Assembly (NCBI GenBank): GCA_001725155.1
Contig: MEFP01000002.1
Span: 289,050 to 353,049, forward strand
Length of the DNA stretch: 64,000 bases
Direction: 5' to 3'
Source: Lysobacteraceae bacterium SCN 69-320
Lineage (GTDB): Bacteria; Pseudomonadota; Gammaproteobacteria; Xanthomonadales; Rhodanobacteraceae
Below, in pieces: positions 62,948 through 64,000 of the stretch. The stretch's first letter is position 1; each line of letters opens with the position of its first letter. The notes beneath the pieces are model-generated. The model did not search any database, was not told where the DNA came from, and saw only the letters and a program-made list of their open reading frames with translations. Made by a program: the position numbers and the translations under genes.

Positions 62948-64000
62948 CGGCGACGGTCGCCAACGGCACCCTGACCAGCCCGCTCGTACTGACCGATACC
63001 CTGAGCGCGAACCAGACCTTCGGTTCCGTGACGAGTGCCGGCGCCTATGCCTGTACGGGCACGGTGCAGTGCACCCTGCCGAGCGGTACGTCGCCGGGTA
63101 CGTATGCGGTCAGCTACACCGCGACGGTCAACGCGAACGCGACCGGCACGGTCGGCAACAGCGTCGCGGCCACGGGTGGCGGCGGTTCCAATCCGCCGGA
63201 CTGCACGAGCTGCAGTACGACGCATCCGCTGAGCCCGGCCGTTACCGTGGTCAAGACCTCGAACCCGGCCAGCGGTGCGGCCGTGACGGCGGGTCAGACG
63301 ATCACCTATACGCTGACGGCGACCGTGGCGAACGCCGCGCTGACCGCACCGGTGGTGCTGACCGACACGCTGTCGGCCAACCAGACCTTCGGTACGGTCA
63401 CGAGCGCCGGTGCGTATACCTGTACCGGTACGCTGCAATGCACGTTGCCGAGCGGTACCGCGCCGGGTACGTATGCGGTCAGCTACACCGCGACGGTCAA
63501 CACGAACGCGACCGGCACGGTCGGTAACAGCGTCGCGGCGACGGGCGGCGGCGGCAACAATCCGCCGGACTGCACGACCTGCGGCACCTCGCATCCGCTC
63601 AATCCGGGCATCGTCGTCGTGAAGACCTCGAACCCGGCCAGCGGCACGGCGGTCGCTGCGGGTCAGACGATCACCTATACGCTGACGGCCACCGTGGCGA
63701 ATGCCGCGCTGACTGCGCCGCTGGTGCTGACCGACACCTTGTCGGCCAACCAGACCTTCGGCTCGGTCACGAGCGCCGGTGCGTATATCTGTACCGGTAC
63801 GGTGCAATGCACGTTGCCGAGCGGTACGGCGCCGGGCACGTACGCGGTCAGCTACACCGCGACGGTCAACGCGAACGCGACCGGCACGGTCGGCAACAGC
63901 GTCGCAGCGACGGGCGGCGGCGGTTCCAATCCGCCGGACTGCACGACCTGCGGCACCTCGCATCCGCTCAACCCGGGCATCGTCGTCGTGAAGACCTCGA
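62905..64000 (+). CDS. DUF11-repeat protein, third part (3' end outside window)
   Basis: From 62905 the repeat coding resumes in a third frame (GTAVLPGQTITYTLTATVAN) and stays open to the right edge, covering three repeats. It has the same cysteine pattern as the upstream units. A frame of this quality over more than 1 kb after two frameshifts suggests the breaks are recent or are assembly errors, and that the true gene is continuous. Confidence 0.75.

Larger units (their letters stand above)
60081..64000 (+). repeat. Tandem 366-372 bp repeats encoding DUF11 domains (at least 11 units)
   Basis: Aligned on the codons for (Q/D)TITYT, units begin at 60081, 60453, 60819, 61185, 61551, 61920, 62289, 62597, 62926, 63295 and 63664. 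Spacing is 372, 366, 366, 366, 369, 369, then 308 and 329 (shortened), then 369 and 369. Neighbouring units look very similar at the DNA level, with several stretches identical over dozens of bases. The last unit is cut by the window edge. Confidence 0.95.

Noticed and set aside
60081..64000. Periodic repeats that could suggest a CRISPR or satellite array
   Set aside because: The period is 366-369 bp, always a multiple of three except at the two damaged units, and it encodes a recognised protein domain; there are no short repeats with unique spacers.

Overview
The window is 64 kb of high-GC bacterial chromosome, about two thirds G+C or more by eye. Almost every gene is recognisable as gammaproteobacterial. 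The combination points to Lysobacterales (Xanthomonadales), most likely a Rhodanobacteraceae-type genome such as Dokdonella or Tahibacter relatives: a complete ccmABCDEFGHI cluster, an rpsF-rpsR-rplI-dnaB-alr-radA block, a kynurenine-pathway cluster, a MutL carrying the endonuclease motif, DUF1501/DUF1800 proteins and a secreted DUF11-repeat protein. This placement is inferred from gene content; no 16S rRNA is present.

Layout. (1) 3-4517 (+): a Ser/Thr kinase-TPR protein cut by the left edge, then a DesK/NarX-type histidine kinase and a NarL-type regulator, all overlapping. (2) 4565-12315 (-): cytochrome c maturation, transcribed ccmA-B-C-D-E, then a 0.7 kb interruption with a frameshifted SEC-C gene and palindromic repeats, then ccmF-G-H-I. 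(3) 12414-15880 (-): ECF sigma factor overlapping a second Ser/Thr kinase-TPR protein. (4) 15954-21335 (-): kynurenine pathway genes for 3-hydroxyanthranilate dioxygenase, ACMS decarboxylase, kynureninase and kynurenine monooxygenase, with two small unknowns. (5) 21609-35374: a small exported protein, tRNA-Ser(UGA), a GacA/UvrY-like regulator, rne and rluC (divergent), a coding remnant, mutL, a DUF1684 protein, a phosphoesterase, a queuosine-precursor transporter and a peptide transporter. (6) 35667-42996: small stress and accessory genes, including GIY-YIG, PadR-HAAS, a DGPF/ECF42 sigma module, SRPBCC proteins and YceI. (7) 43089-48643 (-): radA, alr, dnaB, rplI, rpsR and rpsF. (8) 48944-54623: a TonB-dependent receptor, then an exported DUF1501/DUF1800 pair. 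(9) 55356-64000 (+): a two-component system followed by a large secreted protein built from about 122-residue DUF11 repeats, broken by two frameshifting junctions and running off the right edge.

The window is mostly ordinary chromosome. The less ordinary parts are the two kinase-TPR signalling modules flanking the ccm operon, the decayed SEC-C gene and repeat pair inside that operon, a dispersed REP-like palindrome family, the ECF42 module, and the DUF11-repeat gene with near-identical repeats and suspicious junctions. I did not find a CRISPR array, prophage, IS element, toxin-antitoxin pair or defence island.
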